DNA of 64,000 bases from Cadophora sp. MPI-SDFR-AT-0126 (lineage: Eukaryota; Ascomycota; Leotiomycetes; Helotiales; Ploettnerulaceae): contig JAGMVK010000009.1 of the NCBI GenBank assembly GCA_020747065.1, forward strand, positions 744,001 to 808,000. Reading direction: 5' to 3'. Shown here piece after piece: positions 22,170-32,669 of this stretch (the first letter of the stretch is position 1; each line of letters opens with the position of its first letter). The translations under genes and the position numbers were made by a program. The notes under the pieces were generated by a model. It had not been told where the DNA came from, searched no databases, and saw only the letters and a program-made list of their open reading frames with translations.

Positions 22170-24059
22170 ATGAATACCAATCACAGACAACCATACATAC
22201 CCATGGATCCTCCAATACCTCCCAGCACTCCTAAGGTTCAGGAGCACTCGCCACCTTTATCGCCGCTTCCTCCCCCACCATGGAGTCCCATTACGCCTCC
22301 TCGGCATATCAAATTAGAACCAGAGCCAAAGCTTATCTTCGACAGGACATCATTCGTCAATAATCAACAAGCTCGCTTGTTTAGAGACCCAAGAGCGGCT
22401 TTACTTTTGCACACCTACGAGGCCGCCGATACATTCTTTCCCAACACCTACTACTCACATCTTGCTCCGCAAGGTGCGCACATCTTACGCCATGGGCAGC
22501 CAGCACAAACAGCATGTAATCCTGACGAAAGTGACTTCCTTGCCGTTAATATCAGGGACCTTGATATGTGGCTCGGGCATGGCTGTGGAGGTAAAGTCAT
22601 GCTTCTGCGTGATAGAACATGGTCAACTGGGCGCCCATCTACGACATCAGTTGACATGCTACATGAGGCTGCAGCCATCGACCCTGAGATGCTCATCGAT
22701 GTTCAAGATTACGGCCAGACTTACTCGGATGAACATCCTGCAGTGCGGTCGCTCAAGCTTCAAGAAGCAATAGCCCGAATGAAAGACCGGAATCAGGCGC
22801 CTATCAATGCTCTCAATATTGAATGTAAAGAGGAGTAGGCCGTTCATCGTATGAGGAACTCTTTTAGATCGAGACTGACCTCGCTAGACTTCTGATTCCC
22901 CCACCACTGGTCAAGCATTGCAGAGAGCTCGTAAATGCCACCCGCTATGCTTCTTCCCAGGCTGTGCGGCTAGCCGGACACCTGACCGAGATCGGGAAGA
23001 AGACCACGGAGACGATTCATACGCATGCAGTTGATATTCAGTCATGCATCAAGTTCCAAATCAATGGTCAAGCTGGAGCCTTTTCGTCCTGGTAGGTTAT
23101 TCGACTATCACCCTTCCTGCAAATCGGGGGGCGTTCAGAGCACTCCCGAATTGTCTCCAACCCGAAAAGTAGTAATTGCTGACTGCTCGATCATCCACAG
23201 GCATATGGACAACATGGGAGTGTACACATGGTAAGCTTCATAAAAGGGCCTTTTAAACAAGCAGAAACCCGTACTTATATGTTACAGGGTGACTTTAGAA
23301 CCAAATTCAGAATACACATTAGACGCTGCCGCAGCAGACTCTGAGATAGCAGCCGCACACTACGACAACTACTTCTCAACGCCCGAGGACGAAACTGTAC
23401 TCAAGCTCTGGGCTATCATCATCACCACCACTCCCGAGGAAGAGGTAGAAGCACGAGCGGGATTCAGCAAGCATGGTGAAGACTGGCTGCCCAACCCCAA
23501 ATGGATCAAGGTCATTGCCCTGACTCGCTTCGATACACTGATAATGCCACCAGGCACGATCCACGCTCCGATCACAGTGACAGACTGTCTCTTCCGCGGC
23601 GGTATGGTAATGCAGAAACGATTCATGAAAGACACGATGCGGCATTGGAAATTCTGCTCACAATACCCATTCTGCACGAACGAGAAGGCGCCGAAGCAGA
23701 CGCGGTCAGTGATTGACTATCTAGAACGAGTCATCCTGGCGAATCCGAAAGAGTATGGGTATGGCGACGACTTTGATCCGGCACTGTTCAAAGAGGAGTG
23801 TAAGAGGATTTCTGCGGTGGCGTTGAGCTGTTCGTGTAAATCGGGATGTACGGGACGGGGATGCAGCTGTTTGACGTATGGGCAGAGGTGTGGACCAGGG
23901 TGCCATAGAGGGAAGAAATGTAGCAACCCTTGTGGGGTTCATGAAACCGGTCCTCCAGCGCCATCAACGCCGACACCAGCACCTGCACCGATAATCACAC
24001 CAAAAAGAGAACCACCCCCGATCTTACCACCAGGATCGGCGCCAGCAAGAATCGCATAG
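22170..24059 (+). CDS. JmjC-like domain protein with cysteine-rich C-terminal module
   Basis: Exons 22170-22834, 22888-23091, 23201-23230 and 23288-24059 encode 556 residues. Splice junctions were set by frame and by branch sites (GACTGAC before the first acceptor). The N terminus is Pro-rich. The middle (INALNIECKEELLIPPPL, CIKFQINGQAGAFSSW) leads into a cupin/JmjC-type core with a candidate Fe(II) ligand pair HMD (H291, D293) and a second His in IMPPGTIHAP (about H392), followed by the fungal JmjC-type tail HWKFCSQYPFCTNEKAPKQ. Residues about 481-515 hold nine Cys with spacing C-x-C-x3-C-x4-C-x-C-x6-C-x3-C-x5-C-x3-C, resembling CXC/pre-SET zinc-cluster modules. The C terminus is Pro-rich. 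A chromatin-type oxygenase or demethylase role is inferred from fold only. The 30-nt third exon carries the HMD motif. An alternative start is the ATG at 22203. Confidence 0.78.
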
Positions 24060-25400
24060 GCATGTGCATGGAGTCTGGGATTGGGACTCGTGTGGAAATT
24101 GGCGTTGAGGAGTCTTGCTTGGGAAAGCGAAGGAGTCACAGATATAACATCATAGGGCACAAAGAGTATCTGCTACCGTCTGCGTTGGAGGAGTTTGCGT
24201 GTAGTTTTGGGTGATAGATTGGCGTTTTTGGCTCAGCACATACAACTATCAGCACGTCAATATCACAGTGTAAGATCTGGCCTCTGTCGTAATCTCGTGT
24301 GCTTCTTGCTCGAAATTTCAACTCCTGATATGCAATTATTTCCTGAAGCTTGCCAAAATTAGAGACAGGATAAAAGCAGCACCGATCAATCCAGAGCTCT
24401 CTCCTTCCTCACTAGTATCCTACCACCACCACGCTCAGCAACATCATCCTCATATCCAATTGAACCCATCCCCGAGCCCCAATCTACAATCACAACCAAG
24501 AAAATCATCACCTTTACCCTCCCTTTCCCATAACCGCTGGTGGTTCGCGCAACAGGTGTTGAATGGAGACTGGGAGAGAGTTGTAGATGGGTCTGTAATT
24601 CGGGTTGTACATGTACTCGAAGATTGAAAGTGTCGTGGCCTGGATGATGATGGAGAGTGCTCGAGCTTGAGCGAGGGCGAAGTTGATGAAGAATAGAGTA
24701 AGAGGGTGAGGTGAGTGGTGGAGGGTATGAGCGCGCTTGTAGATAGAAAACAATGAGCCTCTCCAGAAGCACATTCCCCTGCATAATCACAAGAATGAAT
24801 ACCCTATCTACCTAAATATGCGTAAATCTAACGATAAGAGCGAGGCTAGCGGTCAAGCGGCCGCCTACAAAAGGTTTTGTTGCACGTCGTAAAAATTTCA
24901 CCTTGAAATTGTCGAGATCGGGACGGTAAGCGAGGGGTGTGAATAGCTTCATGTTTTGGATGGGGGAAGATTATGTAATCATCGGAAAACGCCAGTAAGA
25001 AGTAATTAGGTTTTGGGGCGCAGCACGAACTGGGATAGTAAGAGGGGTGTAGAGCAGTCAATGATTTAAAGTGTATATTTTGCCTGCTCGTTGACTATTT
25101 TGCTGCATGGCAGGACTTTCAGACTGAGGCAACACACTCTTTCTTCACACTCGTCCCTCGACAGCCTCAAACACGTTCAAAATGCCCAGGCCCAGTCTGA
25201 TGGCCTCTTAATCCCTCACGCTCCTTGTCTCCCAAACCCAAGGCACCTTTTTCAACTCCCACTCCAGCCTCGAGATCTTCCTCACCACCCTTTTCCTTCC
25301 CCCCTCCCACATCCATTGCTGTTCCTCCAATTTTCTCACCAAGCTCGTCATCGCTCACTATCTCCATCTCCAACTCCAATCTGCTCATGATCCTCTCGCT
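24060..25400. other. Region without a supported gene
   Basis: Several open frames of 70-135 codons occur on both strands, but none shows a family motif. A 73-codon acidic open frame at 25167-25388 (minus) is in the same frame as the small membrane ORF next to it, separated by a single TAG. Confidence 0.4.
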
Positions 25401-25921
25401 CTACCTGTATATAGTGAAGATTCTAGCACCCAGGAATCCAACCATAACAATCGCACCCACAGCCGTGATCCTAAGTTGTTCGCCGAGGGTCAAACGATTG
25501 GTTGACAGGATGTAGTACATAATGCTTGACATCAGACAGGCGATGATAGGAAAGAGGACTGTTGCGTGGTTATGGAAATGATTAGCTTTCTGACACTTGA
25601 AATCAAGAAGAAGTGGACGAGTGTGGGGGGAAATGCGGGATTCTCTCGGTATAGAAAGCTGCAGCGGGTGAGGAGATGGGTAGAGAGATGGACAGAGGAG
25701 GTCAGATATATGGAATCGAAAAGGAGATAGTAGTATGCAAAAGGGCAAACTCACAGTTGGGATGGGGGCCAGAGGCCTCGATACGGCAGAATATCCAGAC
25801 GTTGGGGCAGGATTGGATGACTGGGCACAAGTGTACTTGATCAACGTTCCGTAGTTTTCTTTGGACGCCAGCGAGCCGATGTAGACTTACTACTTCCTGC
25901 TGCTGCTCCTAGGTCGATCAT
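25401..25921 (-). CDS. Small single-pass membrane ORF, tentative
   Basis: Three exons (25921-25891, 25820-25755, 25558-25401) give 84 residues in frame, with GTAAGT and GTGAGT donors and a GCTAATC branch before the last acceptor. The N terminus is short and polar (MIDLGAAAGSSIQSCP); the second half has two hydrophobic stretches (FLFPIIACLMSSIMYYIL and ITAVGAIVMVGFLGARIF). No family was recognised. The stop codon is TAG at 25403-25401, directly followed in the same frame by SERIMSRLELEMEIVSDDEL and a glutamate-rich tail to 25167, so the ORF may be a fragment interrupted by a nonsense change (CAG to TAG would fit). Confidence is low because there is no homology support. Confidence 0.3.
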
Positions 25922-26520
25922 CGTGCTGGTTGGTACAGTATGAGCGACGTCGCAGGACTCGGGAAGATTGTTTTGTTGATAACCTGATCGAGGGCTTGAC
26001 GCCAAGACAACGCTGGTACGATGAGAATGCTAGTATGCCTTCGATGCAACCAGGTCAGGAGTGGCTTGTCTGCAGGGATCGGTGGAGGAGTGCCTGGGAA
26101 AATAATTCTCGGTTCGAGTTGTTCTGTTCGAGAAAACAATTGGAAAAGAGAGGTGAAGTCCTGGCAAAGGCAAGGTCTGAGCTAGAGCTTAAGCGAGGAA
26201 GGAGCTCCTATTGCTCCTTCCACACCGTACATGACGAAGCAAGCTCGGAACGCAAGAGGAAGAGACAATCACTTTGGGTGTTAGAGAATGTGATATGCGA
26301 TCTTATGTGCATTTATATTGCAGTGATATATACAATTGAGGTCCAGAAATGACAATCAATGATCCAACGCCCCTGAGGTAAGTGTAGTACAGATCCTCTT
26401 TTCCCAAACTCCAAGAAATGCTGCTATGCTGTGTGCAAAGAGGTATCCAACCGAACTCCAAATCAAACCCAATGCAACAAAGGGAAGCTATAAGTAAAAT
26501 GAAATCTGGTATCACCATCA
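25922..26520. other. Region without a supported gene
   Basis: A 140-codon open frame on the plus strand (25930-26352), rich in Arg, Lys and Glu, has no recognised motif and remains unassigned. Confidence 0.35.
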
Positions 26521-28072
26521 TCAAGCAGCCTTCCCACGATTCTCCCACGCCAACCTCAACCCCCTCCCCATCCTCACCCTCTCGGCAACCTCCCTCCCAA
26601 TATCCCGATTCGCCACTCCGCCCAATGTGAACGCATCCCACCAGAGGTACAAATCCTGCTCCTTACACACTAACATCCCATTAACATCGACCATCCCATC
26701 GACATTCTCGCCCTCCTGAACCTCACGAACGCAAGGCAGCGCTACAGAGATGAAGGACGACTCGCCTGCGCCGAGACCCGACGCGTCGATGAGGCCCGCG
26801 ACTTCGAGGGCATGCTCGACGATGATGTCGAGGAGGAATTTGGGTGTGTCGTAGTAGAAGATGTCTTTTACGGGCAGGAGGGCGGTGGTAGTTGATGTGG
26901 ATGTGGCAAGGAGCGCTGCCTTTTGGCGGGAGGCGAAGGATTCGATTTTGGAGTTGGCGTCTGGATTTGGTTTCGGTGCAGGTTTGTAGAGCGTGCGAGC
27001 TTGGCGGACGTCGGTGCGGGCTTGCTCTTCAGAGTGAGATGGGACATTGGGAGGTTGGAAGGGTTCAGATGGTTCTAAGGGGATAGGCTCTTCGTCTTCG
27101 TCTGATTCTAGTATAGATTCGTCGTCGGTTTCGGGGTCGGAAAGGCTGTTCATCCATGATCCCATACTATTTTCAAGCATTTGGTTCCAACGTTCTGTCA
27201 AATACACCGCATTCTTCTGTTGTTCAGCGACACTGCTTGGAGAGAGCGGCGCTGGACGATGCGATGCCCAGCCTGGAGTGAGAGTTGGATCAAAGAGGCG
27301 AGGAATGATGATATTGAATCTCGGTCGGCTGGTAGCGTTGACCTCGACTGGGTATAATGTTGTGTCGAAGTGGTTGTAAAGTATGTCTAACTGGTTGAAG
27401 ATCTCATCTATGGATCTATCTGTGACATTCATTGCCATGGCGTAGTCAAGACGAGCAAAATCGTAGATGTCCCAGAAACCGAAGGAGAGGACAAAGATGG
27501 TTTCCTTGGGTGCTTGTTTAGGAGCTGGAAGGGAGAGATAGGATTGAACCTGGGCTGATAGGTCAGGGAGGGTGTAGTTGGTGTCTTCATGAGGGAGGTA
27601 GCGTGTATTTTCTACAGCCCAGGCGTGGATCTTGTTGGACGTTTTGACACCTGTTGGTGGGAGGGCTGGCCATTCGGATGCGGGTTGGGATGCTGCGAAA
27701 TTAAGACGTGACGTGCAATTGATCTAAACGAATCAATCAGTCTCAAACTATCATTGGAAACGGTAAAATACATACCCGTTCACACATAACCTCCGGCCAA
27801 CTCTTCCCCTTCGCATCTTGATTCTCAAGAGTATCATCGACCCACGAATCTCCAAAAACCACAAGCCTGGTTCCACCACCAGCATCCTCTTCCCCATTCG
27901 ACTCATCCTCGCTCCAACTCCACAGACTCGAATAGTTATCAATCGCGGTACCGAGTGTGATTTTCTGTAAACGCGTGCCAACACTCGAGTTCGGTAGGAG
28001 TAGGCAAATAGACATCATGGACAACACCGTCAACAGTACCGCGCCAGCGAGGCGTTTCTTAAGATTGGCCAT
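26521..28072 (-). CDS. Membrane-anchored SGNH/GDSL-hydrolase-like protein
   Basis: Two exons (28072-27776 and 27723-26521) encode 499 residues. Residues 7-26 form an uncleaved-signal-type hydrophobic helix after a basic start, so a type II membrane or secreted topology is likely. The SGNH block I is clear at residues 71-79 (VVFGDSWVD, candidate nucleophile S76). TIFVLSFGFWDIYDFA occupies the block III position with a Trp-Asp in place of the usual Asn-Asp. Near the C terminus LYLWWDAFTLGGVANRDIG aligns with block V, but the expected His of D-x-x-H is replaced by Thr. A low-complexity acidic/Pro stretch interrupts the middle. Activity as an esterase or lipase is therefore uncertain. The start at 28072 has a favourable context; an ATG 12 nt upstream is in frame. 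The intron (27724-27775) has a GTATGT donor. Confidence 0.82.
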
Positions 28073-30154
28073 CGTATCTAACATATATATTTGACTTTTG
28101 ATGAGGGAATTGATTACAGAAGGAAAGAGATAAATGGCTGTTGTTGAAATATGCTGATAAATAGGTAGCTGTGATATCTGGTCGAGGCTATCCTCAGCCT
28201 TGTTTCTGAGTAGGGGATGGATGTTGCCAAGTGCTTGGCAATGATGAGATACCAATGGCGATGGGGTTCCAAGACCTGTAGTGCCACGCGAGCGCGCGGT
28301 GGCTTGAAAAGAGCAAATCAAATCGTGTCCTGGGATAAATAAAGTGCCGTCCAAGGTTGGTACAAAAAGCGAGAAATGTCAGCCTTGTATGTGAAAGAAT
28401 GAGATGCAAAGGAACGACGAGATGAAGCAAAGAAGAGATGAAAAGAGATGAGAAGGAGTGAACAGATCTAGATGAAAGACCAGAGGACGTGATGAATGAG
28501 GAGAGAGAGGCAGGCGTCGTCAGCGCCGTACGCTCAGGGTTAGAGGCAGCAGAGTTAAAAGTGGACGAGACAGGGGTCTTGCTACAGTGGACCTGAACTC
28601 ACATCCCATCATTCACGTCTTCCGTAACCAGGAATTCGAATACCAAGCCGGACTTGCATATCTGATGAATCGTGAGCATAACTCGAAAAGGAAACCTCTC
28701 ACTTGAGTGTTGTTTCATGTTATCGGGTGTCGGCAACGAGAATGAATAACATCTGCAAGCCGAGTAATAATGTTTGGTGAAGCGCAGCCACGCCTTGCAG
28801 ACTCGGTACGGTCAGAGAACCGCCGAATACTAGATGAGATGAGACGAGATGAAAGAAGAGAAAATAAATGTATCGGTGCATCAATGTCCCTCGAATCTGA
28901 GCCTCTGAAATCTAGGAGGTCGGTCCCCTTGGGCCTGCACACAGAGAAATAACCTACGCGACAAGGCTGACGAATGTCCGATCCTCGAAATCTGCTCAAG
29001 ATGCATACGATTCGCGTACGCATGTCTGTTCGTGTACCGTCAAGCCGCAACTCATACGGGCCCCTCTCAAGCCACCTCGCACACACAAGCTTCTCCAAAG
29101 CCCGCTTGAGAAATCGGATTTGCTGTCAACGCTGTCCTGGTTTCCGGTAGATCACTGTCCCAAAAAGAGCATTCCCCGCTACCATATCAGAAGGGCAGAT
29201 CTTAAAATAGATTCGAGATCATGCTTTCCCGGCTGTTCAGCCACCCTCAAACTCGGACGGAGCAGGAGTAGAAATGCGGAGCCGCAACGGAGCGGCGTCC
29301 ATCGAATATACTGCAAGCAGGGATTGAAAGGGAAAGATGTTTTGCTGGAGATGAGATTGAGGTTGAGGATTTTGATTCTTTTTTGAATACTTTTCAGACT
29401 CGGGCCCGTTGAAGTTGAGGAAGGCTTGGGCACGAGGGTCCAAGCAAGGGAGGGATGGAAGTCCGGCAAACGAATGAAGATCCGGCTGTGAAGTTCCGAG
29501 ATGTGGCTGAACGAGTGACATCTCCCGTTCGATTAAATACCGCACTCGATGTCCGTATCGTACAGCAGGTAACTCGAGAATTCCGCTTAATAGTTCTTTC
29601 GGAAATTTTGGGAGTTCATCTTGGCTAGAAATGTGTTTGGAAAGCAGTGTGGAATGTGGTTGATGGCGTCATGCGAGACTTGGTAAGGCAGAGAATGCCA
29701 GAAAAGCTTGTCCTGCAGAACGTGATGTGAGCCTGAAACGCGTCACGTGTCGACCGGCTCTTCAGACTTGAGATGTTTCGGGATGCGATAAAGTTTTTTT
29801 TAGGGACTTCATATAAACGAAGGAGGGGTAAATGTTGTTTCTATTGGTGGGGTTGGTAAGGGTCTTTGTGATTTTGTAGGCTAATTCCTCGCTACCAGGG
29901 TTTTGTTGACTTTGAGTACCTGCTACTTAGACAGACCATTGTATTGGAAAGAGGCTGAGAAATTGACCTCAACAAGAAGTCTAATTTTGAATTTGAATAG
30001 AGGACATATACAAGTAGTCTAGCATTCCCCTGAACTATCGACAATATCTCGTCCAGAGGCATCACACATCTATGCCTTCTATGGCGTGACAGTAAACAAC
30101 AGTGTAGCCAAACGCCGTCCCATGCAACGCCAAATGCTATTTTGCCCTTTGAAT
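28073..30154. other. Intergenic region, about 2 kb
   Basis: Upstream of the SGNH-like gene and downstream of the Utp12-domain gene. Open frames of up to 127 codons have no recognisable motif. No repeat or RNA gene was recognised. Confidence 0.4.
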
Positions 30155-31327
30155 TCATCGCTTTTTAGAAAACACCGATTTTGTCTTTGACAGTTTTGCT
30201 GGAGGTGATTGATCTGCATCACTGTCATCTTCCTCTCCGCGGGAATCGTCGTCTAAATCGTCCTCGTCCCCTGAATCCGCGTCTGTCTCCTCTGCTTCGT
30301 CATCCAGGAGATTGTCCTCATCAGTGCTCTCTTCTTCCGAGTCGGAATTTACACCGTTGACCATTGGCATGTCGTCTGATATGTCGCTGTCGACATCTGA
30401 GATATCTCCATCGCCATTCCGTAATAGCTTTGCGCCTCCTTCCTCCTCACTCTCTTCTCCTTCAACATAGATCACATCCTCATCTTCTTCGTCCTCATCT
30501 GACCGTCTCCGCTGATCCTGTACGCTTCTCCGGTATTCCACTTGCGCTCCCATCATATCCAGCTTTCCCTTCAGAGCCAGCACAGGCCTTAGAGCCATAC
30601 TTCTTCCATCAACCACTCTATCCAATTCCGCAAGCTTCTTGATCAAATCTCGTTGTGTTGCCAGGTATCCTCCATGTGTGACTGAGGTCCATTGAATCCA
30701 CACCATCAAGCTCCCTGCTCTGCCTGGTCTCTTGAATAGTCGATCCGCAATTTTTTGTAGTAGAATGCCTGCCAGTGGAGAATCGAGACGTTGTATCGTG
30801 GCACGAATAGTATTCACATCGGTTGTTTGGAGACATGATTCGAGAAGGGCAACGTCGTTTGTCTTGAGAGCTTGGGAGAGTACCGTACCCAGGGATGCGC
30901 CCGAGGGGGGTTGTATAGCTGCACCGTTGGGGTAGGTCAAAGCTTGTGAGGGGTCTTCGAAGGCAGCAGCAACATCGATGGGTTCGTCTGCCAGTGCTTG
31001 TATCCGGTCACCAAACGATGGCTCGGCCAATTCTTCCTCCTCGTCTTCATTGTTGGGATTCGAAGGGTCAGCAGTATCTTGTGCATCCTCCATCGTTACA
31101 TCTTCTCCTACTGCGGACCCTTCACTCTCGGCTTCCGAGTCGTCCACTGCATCATCACTACTCGAATCGCTGGATATATCGACGACTTCATTTGCCGTCT
31201 TGGTCGCATAGCCTCCTCCAGAAACCATGGCCCTCGAGTCGTTCACTGTACTCTTCCCTAAAGGCTTTGCGCTTTGCTTGACCGTCGGCAAACCAATCTT
31301 CATCGGGAGTTTTCGTTTGGTCGCCAT
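30155..31327 (-). CDS. Utp12-domain small-subunit processome protein (Utp5-like)
   Basis: Intronless, 390 residues. The N terminus is basic, followed by a Ser/Asp/Glu-rich region. Residues about 140-265 form a Utp12 helical domain: SLGTVLSQALKTNDVALLESCL, then NTIRATIQRLDSPLAGILLQKIADRLFKRPGRAGSL, MVWIQWTSVTHGGYL and LDRVVDGRSMALRPVLALKGKLDMM. The C-terminal 120 residues are extremely acidic (runs of Asp/Glu/Ser) and end in a basic KTKSVFSKKR tail, as in many nucleolar proteins. Family role: Utp12-domain proteins such as Utp5 belong to the t-UTP/UtpA subcomplex that initiates 90S pre-ribosome assembly on the nascent rRNA. The N-terminal WD-repeat half present in yeast Utp5 is absent, so exact orthology (Utp5 versus another Utp12 protein) is open. 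Confidence 0.85.
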   Translation of the reverse strand: MATKRKLPMKIGLPTVKQSAKPLGKSTVNDSRAMVSGGGYATKTANEVVDISSDSSSDDAVDDSEAESEGSAVGEDVTMEDAQDTADPSNPNNEDEEEELAEPSFGDRIQALADEPIDVAAAFEDPSQALTYPNGAAIQPPSGASLGTVLSQALKTNDVALLESCLQTTDVNTIRATIQRLDSPLAGILLQKIADRLFKRPGRAGSLMVWIQWTSVTHGGYLATQRDLIKKLAELDRVVDGRSMALRPVLALKGKLDMMGAQVEYRRSVQDQRRRSDEDEEDEDVIYVEGEESEEEGGAKLLRNGDGDISDVDSDISDDMPMVNGVNSDSEEESTDEDNLLDDEAEETDADSGDEDDLDDDSRGEEDDSDADQSPPAKLSKTKSVFSKKR

Positions 31328-32669
31328 GATTTTTTTTGTATCGTGTTAAAGGTCGACAGAAAAATCTACGACTATCCTATGAGGCTGAAATATTAGCAAA
31401 GGGTCGCAGGACGTCCAGTGTTGGTGATGCAAACTCGATGCCTTTGCCTTGATTAGACTGACTGACTGACTTGGTTGGAGCTCTCTTTTCTCAAGACTCA
31501 AACTTTTTTTCACCACTCAGAATCATCTGCGCTAGCTTGGCTTTAGCGTCAAGCGGGCTGGTGTTGGAAGGCACGGACGCTCATTGGGCTGTGAACGCAG
31601 GGGTTTTTGGCCATGGCGACTTCTCATTGGTATCGTTTAGCTCCGCCCATGTTAGCGCAAATGTTGGAGCGCGACTTCTCGTCTTAAAGGATGCTCGTTC
31701 CTTCTCTTTGCTCCTGTTGCTCTTCTCTTGATCGCTCTCCCCGGCCCTCATTCGCCGCTTTCTCGTCTTCGTCCCCCCCGTCTCCGACCACGACCAGACC
31801 GCACTGCACCGCACCGCAACCGCACCAAAGCACATGATATATTGTGCATCTCAATAAAATAAAATAAAATAAAATACGGCGAACTGCACGTCGCACCAGT
31901 CACCTCAACTCAATCAACTTCATCCACCCAAACAAACAAACACTTCTCTGTTTGTTTTCCTTTCATCAGGTCGGCTCGGTCTGGAATCCCACAATCCCGG
32001 TTGTCCGCTCCGACCGTCATTTCTGGTCGCCGCCGACTAGAAGAGAAGAAGGAAGAGTCATTAACTAACTACCTGTCGCATCGCCACTCGTCGACTGCCT
32101 GCCTGCACATTTACTATATTATTTGTTGCGCGCATCCTCGGTGTTGGCCTCGCTGACTGCCCTTCCATCCGTCTGTTACTTGGGTCTCTTTCGCTAGGTG
32201 TACTCTCCCTCCGTGTCGCATCGCATCGCATCTTTTTCAAACCTCACAATCCCCGACGCGCGTGTTAGTGGTCGCGTATCAACAACACAAACAAAATACA
32301 ACGCCAATAAATCAGCATCGCCTTCGCGACGAGTCATCGCCGGCGCATTCACTCATCGCCTTCACCCAGCAGCGCATTCACTTCGAGGTTTAATACTTCG
32401 ACGCGATTCGAGAAACTGCGCAGTCGGCCAATCCCGGCTCTTCCTGTCGCGCAAGGCAAGGCTACAACTTCGGCGCAAGGCTGCCAGCCTGATAAAACAA
32501 CCAGCACCACCATCGACTCGCAAGGCCATCTTTACATTTACAAGCACCTGTACTCGGTGTCGCAAAGATTGTCGCACCCTGCATATCCGCCGTCACATTT
32601 GACTGAGAGGCTATCCCATCTTTCACTCGTCTTGTGGCGCCGCCTCTCCCAGTAGAGGTCTGTTTGTTG
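31328..32669. promoter_or_regulatory. Divergent promoter region of the Utp5-like gene and BDF1
   Basis: A 1.3 kb region between two housekeeping genes transcribed in opposite directions. It contains a short AAAAT repeat at about 31853-31876, pyrimidine-rich tracts, and a 134-codon open frame (32198-32602) that probably lies in the BDF1 5' leader and lacks any motif. Individual factor sites are not claimed. Confidence 0.4.

Noticed and set aside
22824..22868. Alternative intron in the JmjC-like gene using the GTAAAG donor at 22825
   Set aside because: All acceptor choices put the next exon out of frame; the GTAGGC donor at 22835 with the acceptor at 22887 keeps the frame and restores a sensible sequence.
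25930..26352. 140-codon basic open frame
   Set aside because: No family match could be made from the sequence; it could be an orphan, but evidence is insufficient.
29740..29752. CACGTG palindromes in several intergenic regions
   Set aside because: Six-base matches are expected by chance in 64 kb and were not linked to particular promoters.
32198..32602. 134-codon open frame upstream of BDF1
   Set aside because: Basic, low-complexity translation without motif inside the likely BDF1 leader; regarded as chance.
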